Origin: Penium margaritaceum | Lineage: Eukaryota; Streptophyta; Zygnematophyceae; Desmidiales; Peniaceae | Length of the DNA stretch: 21,662 nucleotides | Assembly: GCA_023375785.1 (NCBI GenBank) | Contig: SZWC01006918.1 | Location: 69,545 to 91,206, forward strand | Direction of reading: 5' to 3' | Shown here: positions 1 through 8,362 of the stretch, piece after piece | How the letters are laid out: every line of letters begins with the position of its first letter | How positions within the stretch are numbered: position 1 is the stretch's first letter | Position numbers and translations under genes: made by a program | Notes under the pieces: model-generated | Database searches by the model: none | What the model saw: only the letters and a program-made list of their open reading frames with translations | What the model was told of the DNA's origin: nothing

Positions 1-2
1 GA

Positions 3-1358
3 ATCTTCTGGCACGGAGAACAAGTTGTTGTGCCAAACTCGGGAGACCTTCGAGCAAAGGTTATCTCCCAGTTCCACGACCCGCCGGTCGCAGGTCACGT
101 GGGACCCCGAAAGACCGGACAGGCACTCTCGGACCACTATTGGTGGCCAGGGTGGAGTGTCGATGTCCGTAAGTATAGCATGACATGCGACCCATGTCTT
201 CGGAATAAGGCTAGTAACAAGAAGCCTGCGGGACTCCTCCAGCAGCTTCCCATTCCTGGGAGTCCATGGGAGTGCGTCAGCATGGACTTCATTACTGGTC
301 TTCCGGACACGGCCCGTGGCCATGATGCAATACTAGTGGTTGTGGATCTTTTGACGAAGATGACACACTTCATTCCTACAACCACTGACGTGAACGCAGA
401 GGAGACCGCTCGTCTCTTCTTTGAGGACGTCGTAAAGTACCACGGCTTGCCGTTGCGCATTATCTCCGATCGAGATCAAAAATTTGCTAGTAAGTTATGG
501 CAAAAGATGCACGAGTACTTCGGCAGTGAGTCGCAAATGTCGACAGCATTTCACCCTCAAACTGACGGACAATCAGAGTGCATGAATCGCACTCTGGAGC
601 AGATACTTTGCATGTACGTGGACCCTGCCATGCATGATTGGGACGAATTCCTAGCACCGGCAGAGTTTGCGGTGAACAACTTGGTGAACGAGTCCACAGA
701 GTTCACACCGTTCGTGTTGAATAGTGGTCAGCATCCAGTGGTACCCTCTTCATTGGTGAAGAGTGGGAGTACAGGAGGGCAGGTTCCTTCCGCTCAAGCC
801 TTTGCCAAGCGCATCGACTCCTTGTTACGGGAGGCGAAGGGTCACCTTCAAGCAACTCGGTAGCGACAAAAGGCATATGCCGACAAAGGTCGCCGGGAGG
901 TGTAGTTTGACATCGGTGACAAAGTGCTGCTCAGTACTAGTAACCTTCGGTTGAAGTCGCCAGGGGCAAGAAAACTTCTACCGAAGTGGATTGGGTCGTT
1001 TCCCATTGTGGCACGCATCGGGCCAGTGGCATACCGATTGCTACTTCCGCCGAGTATGAAGATATATGACGTTTTTCATGTGAGCCTGCTGGCTCCATAC
1101 ACGTTAGAAGGAACCGTTCAGCCACCGCCAGCAGTCCTGGCTGCCGACGGCCAATATGAGGTCCTTCGCCTACTCCAGTACCGAGAGCGTACTCTTCGGT
1201 CGTGCGTTGTCACGGAGTACCTCGTCCATTGGGCCGGTTGTGGACCTGAACATAATTCATGGGAGCCCGAATCTCGATTTCCCATAGGGGTGGTCAACGA
1301 GTACTGGAGCAAGCTTGCAGCTCGCACAGATCGACGCGTGGCAGGAGGTACCACCTGA
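3..1358 (+). pseudogene. Chromovirus integrase with C-terminal chromodomain (gypsy-1 pol end), broken
   Basis: This is the C-terminal part of a Ty3/gypsy polyprotein that would insert retroelement cDNA into chromatin. The frame is open from base 3, so the protein begins outside the window; an ATG-type start near base 30 is not the real one. Numbering from base 30, the HHCC zinc site is H16, H23, C53, C56. The catalytic triad is D86 (MDFITG), D147 (ISDRD) and E183 (GQSE), with exactly 35 residues between the last two. After two in-frame TAG stops (861-863 and 903-905) the same frame resumes with the GPxxYRLxLP segment and a chromodomain-like end (EYLVHWAGCG...NSWEPES), stopping at 1356-1358. 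The first stop replaces a position that is usually glutamine in the family. The domain assignment is certain; the gene is inactive. Confidence 0.93.
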
Positions 1359-1460
1359 ACGCGGGAAAAGTGAACAACATTTCCACAGGGCAACATTCAT
1401 GGACAGCGACCATAGGAGGTTGGGGACGCCCAACATGGTTGTCGCGCGGACGCTCCAGCC

Positions 1461-1473
1461 TAAAGGGGGGAGG
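1461..1473 (+). promoter_or_regulatory. Upstream polypurine tract (gypsy-1)
   Basis: TAAAGGGGGGAGG lies about 175 bases before the LTR-adjacent tract. The second chromovirus has the same tract at the same distance (19061-19074). In LTR retroelements polypurine tracts resist RNase H and prime plus-strand DNA. A second, upstream copy could be a relic or an extra priming site; which one is inference. Confidence 0.5.
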
Positions 1474-1635
1474 CCGCTAGCCGTGCTGACCTACAAGCTG
1501 CAGCTTAGGTCTAAGTACCATGCACGTGTTCATGTTTAGCTGGTGATTGAAATTGTTAATTTTCTTTCACAATGTTGATGACTCACTGACTGACAATCCT
1601 ACTTGTTGTTCATGAACCGGGACGGTTCATAATAA

Positions 1636-1646
1636 GTGGGGAGGAA
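1636..1646 (+). promoter_or_regulatory. 3' polypurine tract of gypsy-1
   Basis: The purine run GTGGGGAGGAA ends exactly where the LTR starts (TGTAGC at 1647). It matches the tract AAAGGGGGAGGAA followed by TGTAAC in the other chromovirus (19245-19264), so it marks the plus-strand priming site and the LTR boundary. The first bases are degenerate. Confidence 0.75.
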
Positions 1647-2345
1647 TGTAGCCGGAGGGCCGGTTCGGCCCTCCCTCCTCGCTGAAGCGAGGGGTGGTTG
1701 CGCACCACCCCTCGCATCAGTAAGGGCTGGCCGGCGGCCAGCACTTCGCTGGCCGCCGGCCAGCTCGCTCCCGGCCGGCTGGACGGCCGGCGGCCGGCCA
1801 AGTGACCGGCCGGCCACCGGCTGGCCAGCCACCAGCCGCCGATCGCGGCCTCAGCCCGATCGGCGGCTGAGAGGCCACGAGGGCCTCGAGGGCGAGGCCT
1901 CGTGGCCTCGTGCCCTCGCCCCCCCTCGCCCTCCTTGCAAACGAGCAAGAGAGGACGAGGGATCGGGGGAGCGAGGGTGAGGTGAAATTCGCTGGCGTGA
2001 AATCGCCAGCGTGCCTTGCACGCGACGATTTTGCACCAGAACGACAAAATATGAATCAAAGTTTGTTTACGACGAACTTCGACATAAGACGAACAAAATA
2101 ACTCGTGCGAACACACGAGTTCGAGGTAAAAACCCCCGGTTTGGGTCCCAAAACCAGGGGTTTGGTTAAAAACGGAAATGGGCCTCCAGAGACTCGAAGT
2201 ATTCGAGTCTCCCTGCTCTGGGTCGTTGATGACGATTGCCCCTCAGTCTTGCAAAGGGGGTAAACCCCTGACGCGGACTGAGATCGCCATTCTGCGAACT
2301 CTGACGACGACTTCAGAGCAGGAGCTGGAGACTCGGCCCGTTACA
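1647..2345 (+). repeat. 3' LTR of gypsy-1 (699 bp, hairpin-rich)
   Basis: The LTR starts TGTAGC after the polypurine tract and ends GTTACA, so the ends are near-perfect inverted repeats (TGTA...TACA), like the other chromovirus LTR (TGTAAC...GTTACA). Its first ~330 bases are extremely GC-rich and made of back-to-back inverted repeats; the rest also carries several. It shares no obvious sequence with the gypsy-2 LTR, whose homology begins just after 2345. The 5' LTR mate would be outside the window. Confidence 0.8.
1654..2322 (+). repeat. Array of about ten inverted repeats in the gypsy-1 LTR
   Basis: Perfect arms seen by direct comparison: 1654-1662/1666-1674 (9 bp, loop 3); 1687-1698/1704-1715 (12 bp, loop 5); 1726-1742/1748-1764 (17 bp, loop 5); palindrome 1819-1830; 1833-1845/1857-1869 (13 bp, loop 11); 1871-1881/1899-1909 (11 bp) with a nested 1883-1888/1893-1898; 1990-1997/2004-2011 (8 bp); 2100-2107/2114-2121 (8 bp); 2189-2198/2202-2211 (10 bp, loop 3); 2242-2248/2276-2282; 2212-2220/2314-2322. 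An imperfect one spans 2131-2162. Function is unknown; RNA structure, transcription control or small-RNA production are possibilities only. Confidence 0.85.
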
Positions 2346-2645
2346 TAGACGCAAGCGCGTGAAGAAAACAGTGAGGATCAAATTTGGACGATCACCTCGA
2401 CAGAGATTACAGTCACGAAGTGTCTAACATTCTTTCTAACGGAATACAAAAATAACTATTAATGATAATCAAATCATAACATTACAAAGAAACAAAAACG
2501 TAGCTTCGAAAAGGTGGTGAGCCATGACATCTCGGTCAAGAAAAAGACCACTACGACGAGGAGGGCGGTTATTCAGTTTTACAACAATACCTTTTTCGAG
2601 CTTGTCTAAGCCCTCTTGACACTAAGTTGAGGCATCCGCATTACA
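2346..2645 (+). repeat. Truncated 5' LTR of gypsy-2 (3' 300 bp)
   Basis: This piece lines up with 19386-19685, sharing stretches such as GAATACAAAAATAA, AAAGAAACAA, AAGGTGG.GAGCCATGAC, TCAGTTTTACAAC and the end GC(A/G)TTACA. It stops at 2645, one base before the primer binding site. About 127 bases of the LTR's 5' end are missing and should lie left of gypsy-1, outside the window. Confidence 0.9.
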
Positions 2646-2646
2646 T

Positions 2647-2658
2647 TGGTATTAGAGA
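2647..2658 (+). promoter_or_regulatory. Primer binding site of gypsy-2 (initiator Met tRNA type)
   Basis: TGGTATTAGAGA differs at two positions from the standard plant Met-tRNA primer site TGGTATCAGAGC. It follows the LTR end after one base, the expected place for minus-strand priming. Both differences are decay or variation. Confidence 0.85.
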
Positions 2659-2927
2659 TAGGTCGAACCGCTCACATCGTCGTCGTCTCCACTCCGTCCC
2701 AACGTTGTGGTGGTGTTTGGGGGAACGCCGCCAAGACGTACCCAATCTCCACCACCTCCATGCGCGCACACCCCACCTCCACCAACCCCATCTACTTCCG
2801 CACTCTACTACTCTCACAAAGGCTTGCTGGACCAGCAAGCTGCCACATCACCCTTTTGCTACAACAGCAAGGGAGGCACAAGAGGTGACTAAGGAGTCTC
2901 AAGCCATTTTTTCTTGCAAGCACCCAA
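2659..2927 (+). other. gypsy-2 leader, first segment
   Basis: Untranslated leader between the primer site and the copia insertion, rich in CCACC/CATC triplets. No gene is seen; short open frames on both strands are compositional. It resumes at 12167 beyond the copia element. Confidence 0.6.
2923..2927. repeat. Target site duplication of the copia element, left copy
   Basis: CCCAA here and at 12162-12166 flank the copia LTRs. The shared flank can be read as CACCCAA, so the exact 5-bp window could shift by up to two bases. CCCAA is chosen because it leaves the minus-strand LTR starting with TGTTGG. Confidence 0.7.
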
Positions 2928-3407
2928 AATAGAAAACTAAGCAGCAGGTTGGGGCAGCAGCGTTGTTGATGCAGCATGCGGACGTCCATGCTCGTTGCTT
3001 AGGTCTGCTGCTCTAGATATTAAGTCTGGAAGCTCGGGTTTTGTTACTAAACCCAGAGCTAGTGTTAGCACCAGAAAGCAGTTGAAAACTGAAAGTGATT
3101 GATTAGGAATGAAGAAATGAGTAACAATGGGAGACCCCTCCAAGTTCTAACTCCTCCCGACTAGTGTAAAACTTTTACTTAGCTAACCAACCAATGACAA
3201 AGTAGTCCTAGACCTCTTTTCTGGTAGGCAAGGATTTCTCATGGAGCCATGCCAGATGCCCGACAACCCAAAACCCGGGCGTCGTCCGTTTTGCCTGAAA
3301 ACTGGACCATACCATAATACCGACTCTGCGAATGCATTTGTGCTATCAAAATCAGCTAGAAAAATAGCAGCAAAGAGTTATGGCTGCCCAAACCCAGGCA
3401 GTGCCTA

Positions 3408-3459
3408 CTACGGTCCATGATACCAAACAGTGGCACGCAGTAAGAGACATGGACCGTAG
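3408..3459. repeat. 12-bp inverted repeat in copia LTR
   Basis: CTACGGTCCATG (3408-3419) and CATGGACCGTAG (3448-3459) are perfect complements around 28 bases. The other LTR keeps it with one mismatch (11811-11822 and 11851-11862). Role unknown. Confidence 0.7.
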
Positions 3460-3534
3460 ACATAGCATGATACTGCAGACGCAATGGCACAGTCCAAAAC
3501 AGTGCTGGGTGCATGCAGACAGCATCTGTGGTGG

Positions 3535-3985
3535 CAGTAACCACCGGCGGCACGACCGCCAAGTAGGCCTACCGATGGAGCTAAGCACATTGCAGGAGGG
3601 AGGAGGCTCCAGCGAACTACGAGTAGGCCTCAGCGTGCATCGGCTCCACCAGACGACACTCCAGCAGCATTGAGTCTCGCCGTAAGTCATCTTCACGTCG
3701 ATGTACACAAGCTAGGAGGACACAACAGAGCACAATGAGAGATGCGCAAAAGCCAACACCCAACTCGCCGCCGACGTCCCGACCGCCGAGGACGCCTGCC
3801 GATGGAGCTGAGCACGTTGTCGGAGGGAGGAGGCTCTAGCGAACTGCGAGTAGGCCTCAGCGTGCGTCGGCTCCACAGGACGACACTCCAACAGCATCGA
3901 GTCTCGCCGTCAGTCATCTACATGCCGATGTACACAAGCCGGGAGAACACAAGAGAGCACAATGAGATATGCGCAGAAACCAACA
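3535..3985 (-). repeat. Diverged tandem duplication inside copia 3' LTR
   Basis: Unit 1 (about 3535-3757) and unit 2 (about 3760-3985) share the run GGAGCT.AGCAC.TTG...GGAGGGAGGAGGCTC.AGCGAACT.CGAGTAGGCCTCAGCGTGC and the end CCAACA. The other LTR has this segment once. Unit 1 ends CCAACACCCAACT, which also matches the LTR end plus seven flanking bases at 12156-12168. Confidence 0.85.
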
Positions 3986-3995
3986 CTCCCCCATG
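3986..3995 (-). promoter_or_regulatory. copia polypurine tract
   Basis: On the minus strand CATGGGGGAG immediately precedes the LTR start TGTTGG. This is the place and composition expected for the plus-strand primer. Confidence 0.8.
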
Positions 3996-4090
3996 ACTCA
4001 TAGGAAGAGTGCACAAATGCGGGCAGAAACACATTCAACAACCGACCCCCCAGGGCACGTAGAGATGCAGGCATGGACAAAGAGAGCCAC

Positions 4091-5700
4091 TCACGGACGC
4101 ACTCCAACAGAATTCACAGCCTTCTTCAACAAATCGCGCTTCAGTGCCTTGATCAAGAAGTCACCCAGCTACCGTGCTGCTTCAACCCACAGAATGCCGA
4201 TGCTTCCGTCATGCACCAACGAACGCACATACTGATGCGCGACATTGATGTGCTTTCCGCATGTGTGATGCACGCCGCCATTGTCGGCGATGGCCATGGC
4301 ACTCTCATTGTCACAATGCAACGTGATGGATGCGACGGATTGACGCAAATCGGACAACAAACGATGTGACCACAAACTCTCACAAGCGCCTTAGCGAAGG
4401 GCTACGTACTCAGCATCAGTACTTTTGCGTGCACTGCACCCTTACTTACGACTGCGCCAGGACATAGTCGTGTCGCTGATCAGAAAGATCCAGCCTGTGC
4501 AACTCTTACCGCCTGGATCGCCGGCCCAATCACTGTCGGTGTAGCCTACCGTGACGACAGACGGCTGGCGGCGGAACATGAGACCTCGTCGAGGAGGCAA
4601 AACGACGTAGCGTAGTACTCTAATTGTAGCCTCAAAGTAGAGGTGATGCGACTCCTGAGAAAACTGAGCCAGGAGGTTGACGACGAACCCGATGTCTGGG
4701 CACGTCGTCGTTGCCAGGAAGATTAGTGACTTGATGACTCGTAGATACGTGGTCACGTCAACTTGCTCTCCCACAATGCTTGGGTCAGGACTCTTCAGCT
4801 TCACCTGGCCATCAGGTGACATAGGTGAAGTTGCGCTGGGTACGAGGGGTAGTTCCTCGACAAATCGAGTGGACTGGGTTTGCACATAGGCAGCCCGGTG
4901 GATGTGTAGGATGCCCTGGGAGCGATCATGCCCGAGCTCCATGTCCAAAAGACCCGGGCAGACCCGAGATCCTTCATCTGGTAGGCGGTGTGCAGCAAGT
5001 CCTTGACACGCTGGACGGCAGCCATGTCAGGCGACGCAATAAGGAGATCGTTGACGTAGACCAGGACAATGGCGAGGGTCTAGCCTCGCGGGCTGACAAA
5101 CAGTGCGGGGTCAACAGTACTACACTGAAGGCCACAACGAAGGAGCGTACTGCTAATCTCCTGGTTCCATCACTGAGGCGGCTGCTTCAGGCCATAGAGG
5201 GCCTTCCATAGTCGCCAAACTCTCCCAGTGTCGTCGTCAAAGCCTGGAGGTTGCAGCATGTAGAGCTTCTCACCCTCCAATCAACCATGGAGGAAGGCAT
5301 TGCTCACGTCCATGTGATGCAGCTCCCACCCATGCTGGGCAACCAGACTGAAGAGCGTCTGGCTCGTGGAGAACCGGCCAACTGGAGCAAAGATCTATTC
5401 GTAGTCGACCCCACGGACCTGAGCAAACCCCTTGGTTGTGAGGCGGGCCTTGTACTTGTCGAAGGACCCATCGGGCTTCCATTTGTGCCGAAAGACCCAC
5501 TTGGAACCGATGGCCTTCCCACCTGGAGGGAGGTTGACAAGTCTTACACGTGGTGCTGCCTGATAGCAGCGAGCTAATCAGCGTAAGCAGCATCCACGTG
5601 TGCGGCCTTAGGAGAGGTGCGAGCCTCGCACAAGGTGGCTGGGACCTCCGCATGTACTATGGTGCAGACTAAGAGAGCGTGTGCATCTCGAGCTCGAGGT
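4091..5700 (-). pseudogene. copia reverse transcriptase and RNase H, broken
   Basis: This is the last third of the copia polyprotein, which would copy element RNA into DNA. Going leftward, the RT core begins near 5570 (LPPGGKAIGSKWVF) and shows KARL, a HHMDVSNAFLHG segment and LYGLKQPPQ. The active site reads YVND at 5058-5047 where the family has YVDD, so the first metal-binding Asp is Asn. A one-base shift near 4950 moves the frame, after which the RT thumb region and RNase H follow: GYTDSDWAGD near 4550, STDAEYVAL near 4410 and HCDNESAMAI near 4310. It ends at a stop at 4091-4093. In-frame stops occur near 5390, 5290, 5175 and 5080 and in RNase H. A further frame change lies near 5560-5580. 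Dead enzyme. Confidence 0.92.
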
Positions 5701-6009
5701 GGGATGCGTGCCAGTACAGCCATGACAGCATGCCGATGCTCATGATGAAGCATGACGTAGCTCCACTGCAGAGCCAGGGTGAAGGTTCACAATGATAGCC
5801 AAAGTGGTCAGGCCGAGGGCCTTGGTGCCAGGGTCCCCACTCACGACCGTAGGAGTGGAAGAGACACGTGGAGCGACAGGGGGCCGAGACGCCACAGGGC
5901 GAGGTGCTGCGGTCTGCGCGCTCACTGACGGCCTGGGTCAGAGGCTGCCTCCTGGGCCATGCATGTAGCATAGTAGGGCAGGAGATGGCCCCGAGTCTAG
6001 CGGGCCGAC

Positions 6010-6660
6010 AGAGGTGGACGGGGCTGCTGGCCATGAGGGGCCAGCGGACGCGACTGGGGCCGCCGGCCCGGAGGAGCCAGCGGGCACAGCTGGGGCGGCT
6101 GGCTTGGAGGGACCAGTGGACGCGACATGGGCAGCTAACCCAGAGGGACCAGTGGACGCGACTTGGGCGGCAAGCTCAGAGGGACCAGTGGATACGGCTG
6201 GGACCGCCGGCCCGGAGGGGCTGGTGGACACGACTAGGGTGGCTGGCCTGGAGGGAACATTGGACGCGACTGGGACGGCTGGCCCGGAGGGACCTGTGGA
6301 TACGACTGGGGCTGCTGGTCCGGAGGGGCCAGCAGGCGCGACTGGGATAGTCGGCCCGGAGGGGCCGGCGGGCGCGACTGGGGCGGCTGGCTTGAAGGGA
6401 CCAGTGGACGCAATTCAGGCGGCTGGCCGGGAGGGACATGTGGACACGACTGGCACCGCCGACCCGGAGGGACCAGTGGACACGATTGGGACTGCCGGCC
6501 TAGAGGGACCGGTGGACGCGATTGGGACCGCTGGCCCGGAGGGACCAGCAAGGGCGACTGGGGCTGCTGGCTCGGAGGGGCCAGTGGACGCGACTGGGGC
6601 TACTGGTTCGGAGGAGGCAGCGGACGCGACAGGGGCTGCTGGCTTGGAGGGAGTAAGAGA
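6010..6660 (-). repeat. 36-bp minisatellite, about 18 units, in copia pol hinge
   Basis: Units of 36 bp recur on the plus strand around GAGGGACCAGTGGACGCGACT and GGG.C.GCTGGCCCG. Thirty-six is a multiple of three, so each unit adds 12 residues and all frames of the tract stay largely open. Read in the element's direction it gives a Pro/Ser/Ala-rich linker (TGPSGPAAPVAS type) between integrase and RT, where copia proteins have a variable hinge. Units differ by scattered substitutions, so it is not a recent expansion. About 640 bp long. Confidence 0.85.
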
Positions 6661-6699
6661 TGTGCCACCCGGAGGACGGAGGATGTACTCACCACTCCC

Positions 6700-7787
6700 C
6701 CACGTGATGAAAGGGACACCGAAAAGTGTGAGCGAACGAGATCGCGCAAAAACGGTTCCTCAATGAAAAGGGCATCATGTGACTCGACGATGCAGTGTAG
6801 GGAGGGATCCCAGAAGCGCCAAGCCTTGGAATGTCAAGAGACACCAAGAAAGGTGCAAGGACATCCGCGCGTGGCAAGATTGCTGCCCTGCTTTGGGGCG
6901 GGCAACCACACGATGGCTACGCCGCCCCAGTCGCAAGCAGGGCGGAGGTCGGCTCGCTAACCGCACCAGTGCTGGTACGGCGTGGAATAGTAGGGAAGGG
7001 GTCCGTGAGGAATCCGGTTCCAGACCCACGTCATGTAGGTTATGGCTTCAAAGTAGAAGCCATCGAAGAAGCCAGGCTCCACCTGCATGGTGCGCATGGC
7101 ATCGGCCATGGTATAGTTCCACCGCTCGGAGACGCTGTTCTGGGCGGGTGTGTAGGGCACGGACATCTCGTGGTGGATACCGCAGGAGGAAAGAAAAGTC
7201 ATGGTCTTGCCCATGTACTCACCAGCGCGATCAGAGCAAAAGTGGCGAAGGGATCGACCACAATCGCGCTCTGCAAGGACAAGCCAATCCTGAATGGCAT
7301 GGGCGACATCACTCTTCTGCCGAAGGCAGAAGACCCAGCATTAGCGCGAGCAGTCATCAGTGAGGGTGAGGACATAACGGCCATGCTCTCCCACGGACTC
7401 GGTAGGGAGAGGACCCATGAAATTAGAATGGACCAGGTCGAGAGAGGTGGACACGCAGGAGGAGGACAGAGGGTATGTGGACCGGTGCATCTTGCCCTGA
7501 GCGTAATCAAGGCACTCCTTTGGGCACGGCAAAGGGAAAGTCTAAGAGTCAAGGACCTTGGCCGGCTGGGTGCGAAGCATGCTATCGACATCCGCAGAGT
7601 GGACATGGCAAACGCGGCGATTCAAGAGACGGGCATGCTGCGGAGAGAGCGTGCTGGTGACAAAAACATGGCCTGTAGCCTCCGACGAGAAGGGGACAAG
7701 AGGAGAGGTGGACAAACGGGGCACGTGCCACAGGTTGCCACGGGCATTGGCATGAAGAACAACAAGACCAGATGGACGCAACGACAC
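6700..7787 (-). pseudogene. copia integrase, broken
   Basis: The frame starts near 7787, shifted by one base from the protease frame. Going leftward come the pre-integrase segment (HARLLNRRVCHV), CPKE..DYAQGK zinc-finger region, VHSNFMGPLPTES, TLTDDCSR, CSDRAGEYMG and QNSVSERWNYTMADAMRTM. The family motif at VHSNFMGP has a catalytic Asp where this copy has Asn. The later Asp and Glu of the triad are kept, about 34 residues apart. The C-terminal region (GCPCTFLGVS, then AWRFWDPSLHCI) is typical of copia proteins. In-frame stops fall after CSR (near 7340), after HWCG (near 6958) and near 6835. An enzyme missing its first catalytic residue could not integrate DNA. Confidence 0.92.
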
Positions 7788-7814
7788 AATGCCAACAACA
7801 CGCGAGTGTTGTTT

Positions 7815-8362
7815 TAAACGTCCATTCTCATGCGGTCAAGGGTAGTAATAGACAGGTGGCTAAGCTCAAGACTGGGGCCGAAAAGGACATCGGTCAGGAA
7901 GACATCACCGGTAGGACCACGGCAACGAAAGACACCAACGCCACAGACAGGTAACACCTGGTCGGAGCCTGTCCGGACACCGGATCAATCGCCAACAGGG
8001 CCAAGCATACTGAAGGCCTCACGAAAGGCCATCATGTGATGCGTGGCCCCGGAGTCGATGATCCAGGTTTCGGTCAGGTCCTGGACCGGAGTCGCTTGAT
8101 CGCTAACAGTCACATGGCAACACGCAAGGGACGTGGACGCGGTGGAAGGGGGCACGGACCAAGACTGTCAATCATCAAGCCACACGATGTCGTCACGGAG
8201 GGGAACAAAGGAGACCACGGGAGACGGCGAGACAGATGAGGAGGCAAGACACGACCGCCTCTCAGTCTCATTCATGCCCGCCGAGGGGAACGAGCAAGAG
8301 GTGACGCCCTGGGGAGGAGGGCGAGGCAAGCCAAGCTGGAGTGCAATGAACTGCTCCATGTG
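7815..8362 (-). pseudogene. copia protease and upstream linker, broken
   Basis: The aspartic protease signature WIIDSGATHHM reads leftward from about 8064, with the catalytic Asp codon at 8054-8056. The linker from 8359 down to 8168 lies in the same frame as gag, as expected for the single open frame of copia elements. A TGA near 7994 and a TAA at 7815-7817 (after MRMDV) break it, and the integrase that follows is one base out of frame. It would cut the polyprotein inside the particle. The active-site motif itself is intact. Confidence 0.88.

Larger units (their letters stand above)
1359..1646 (+). other. gypsy-1 3' untranslated spacer
   Basis: The 288 bases between the chromodomain stop and the LTR hold the two polypurine tracts and no convincing coding sequence. 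Two short open frames here (1259-1480 and 1315-1539) are out of frame with pol and match nothing I recognise. Confidence 0.6.
1..2345 (+). mobile_element. Ty3/gypsy chromovirus gypsy-1, 3' portion
   Basis: The left edge of the window cuts into this element. What remains is, in order, integrase, chromodomain, two polypurine tracts (1461-1473 and 1636-1646) and a 3' LTR that begins TGTAGC directly after the second tract and ends GTTACA at 2345. The integrase is clearly different from that of the second chromovirus in the window, so these are two lineages. The DNA right of 2345 matches the internal part of the other element's LTR, which indicates insertion into that LTR. The target duplication should then be TAGAC (2346-2350), with the other copy beyond the left edge. 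The coding part carries two in-frame stops and is not functional. Confidence 0.85.
2928..3985 (-). repeat. copia 3' LTR with internal duplication (1058 bp)
   Basis: On the minus strand it starts TGTTGG after the polypurine tract. It corresponds to 11332-12161 along its length (for example the shared stretch GAAAACTGGACCATACCATA and the CAAACAGTGGCACGCAG segment) but is 228 bp longer because about 225 bp at its 5' end is present twice. The terminal bases at 2928 (AATAG, so minus-strand ...CTATT) are not the canonical CA, which leaves one or two bases of uncertainty. Confidence 0.88.

Noticed and set aside
1647..2645. A single 999-bp LTR, or a tandem element formed by LTR recombination
   Set aside because: LTR-type ends at 2340-2345 and exact start of homology to the other LTR just after favour an insertion; the single-LTR reading leaves the first 699 bases unexplained.
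6010..6660. CRISPR-like array
   Set aside because: Units are contiguous with no unique spacers, and the setting is a eukaryotic retroelement.
6014..6766. 250-residue plus-strand frame with Gly-Pro-rich 12-residue repeats, collagen-like at first sight
   Set aside because: It is the reverse strand of the 36-bp minisatellite in copia pol; a repeat whose unit is a multiple of three stays open in most frames.
6831..7817. 328-residue plus-strand open frame, the longest in the window
   Set aside because: It lies antisense to the copia integrase, whose motifs read clearly on the minus strand; its product shows no family features.
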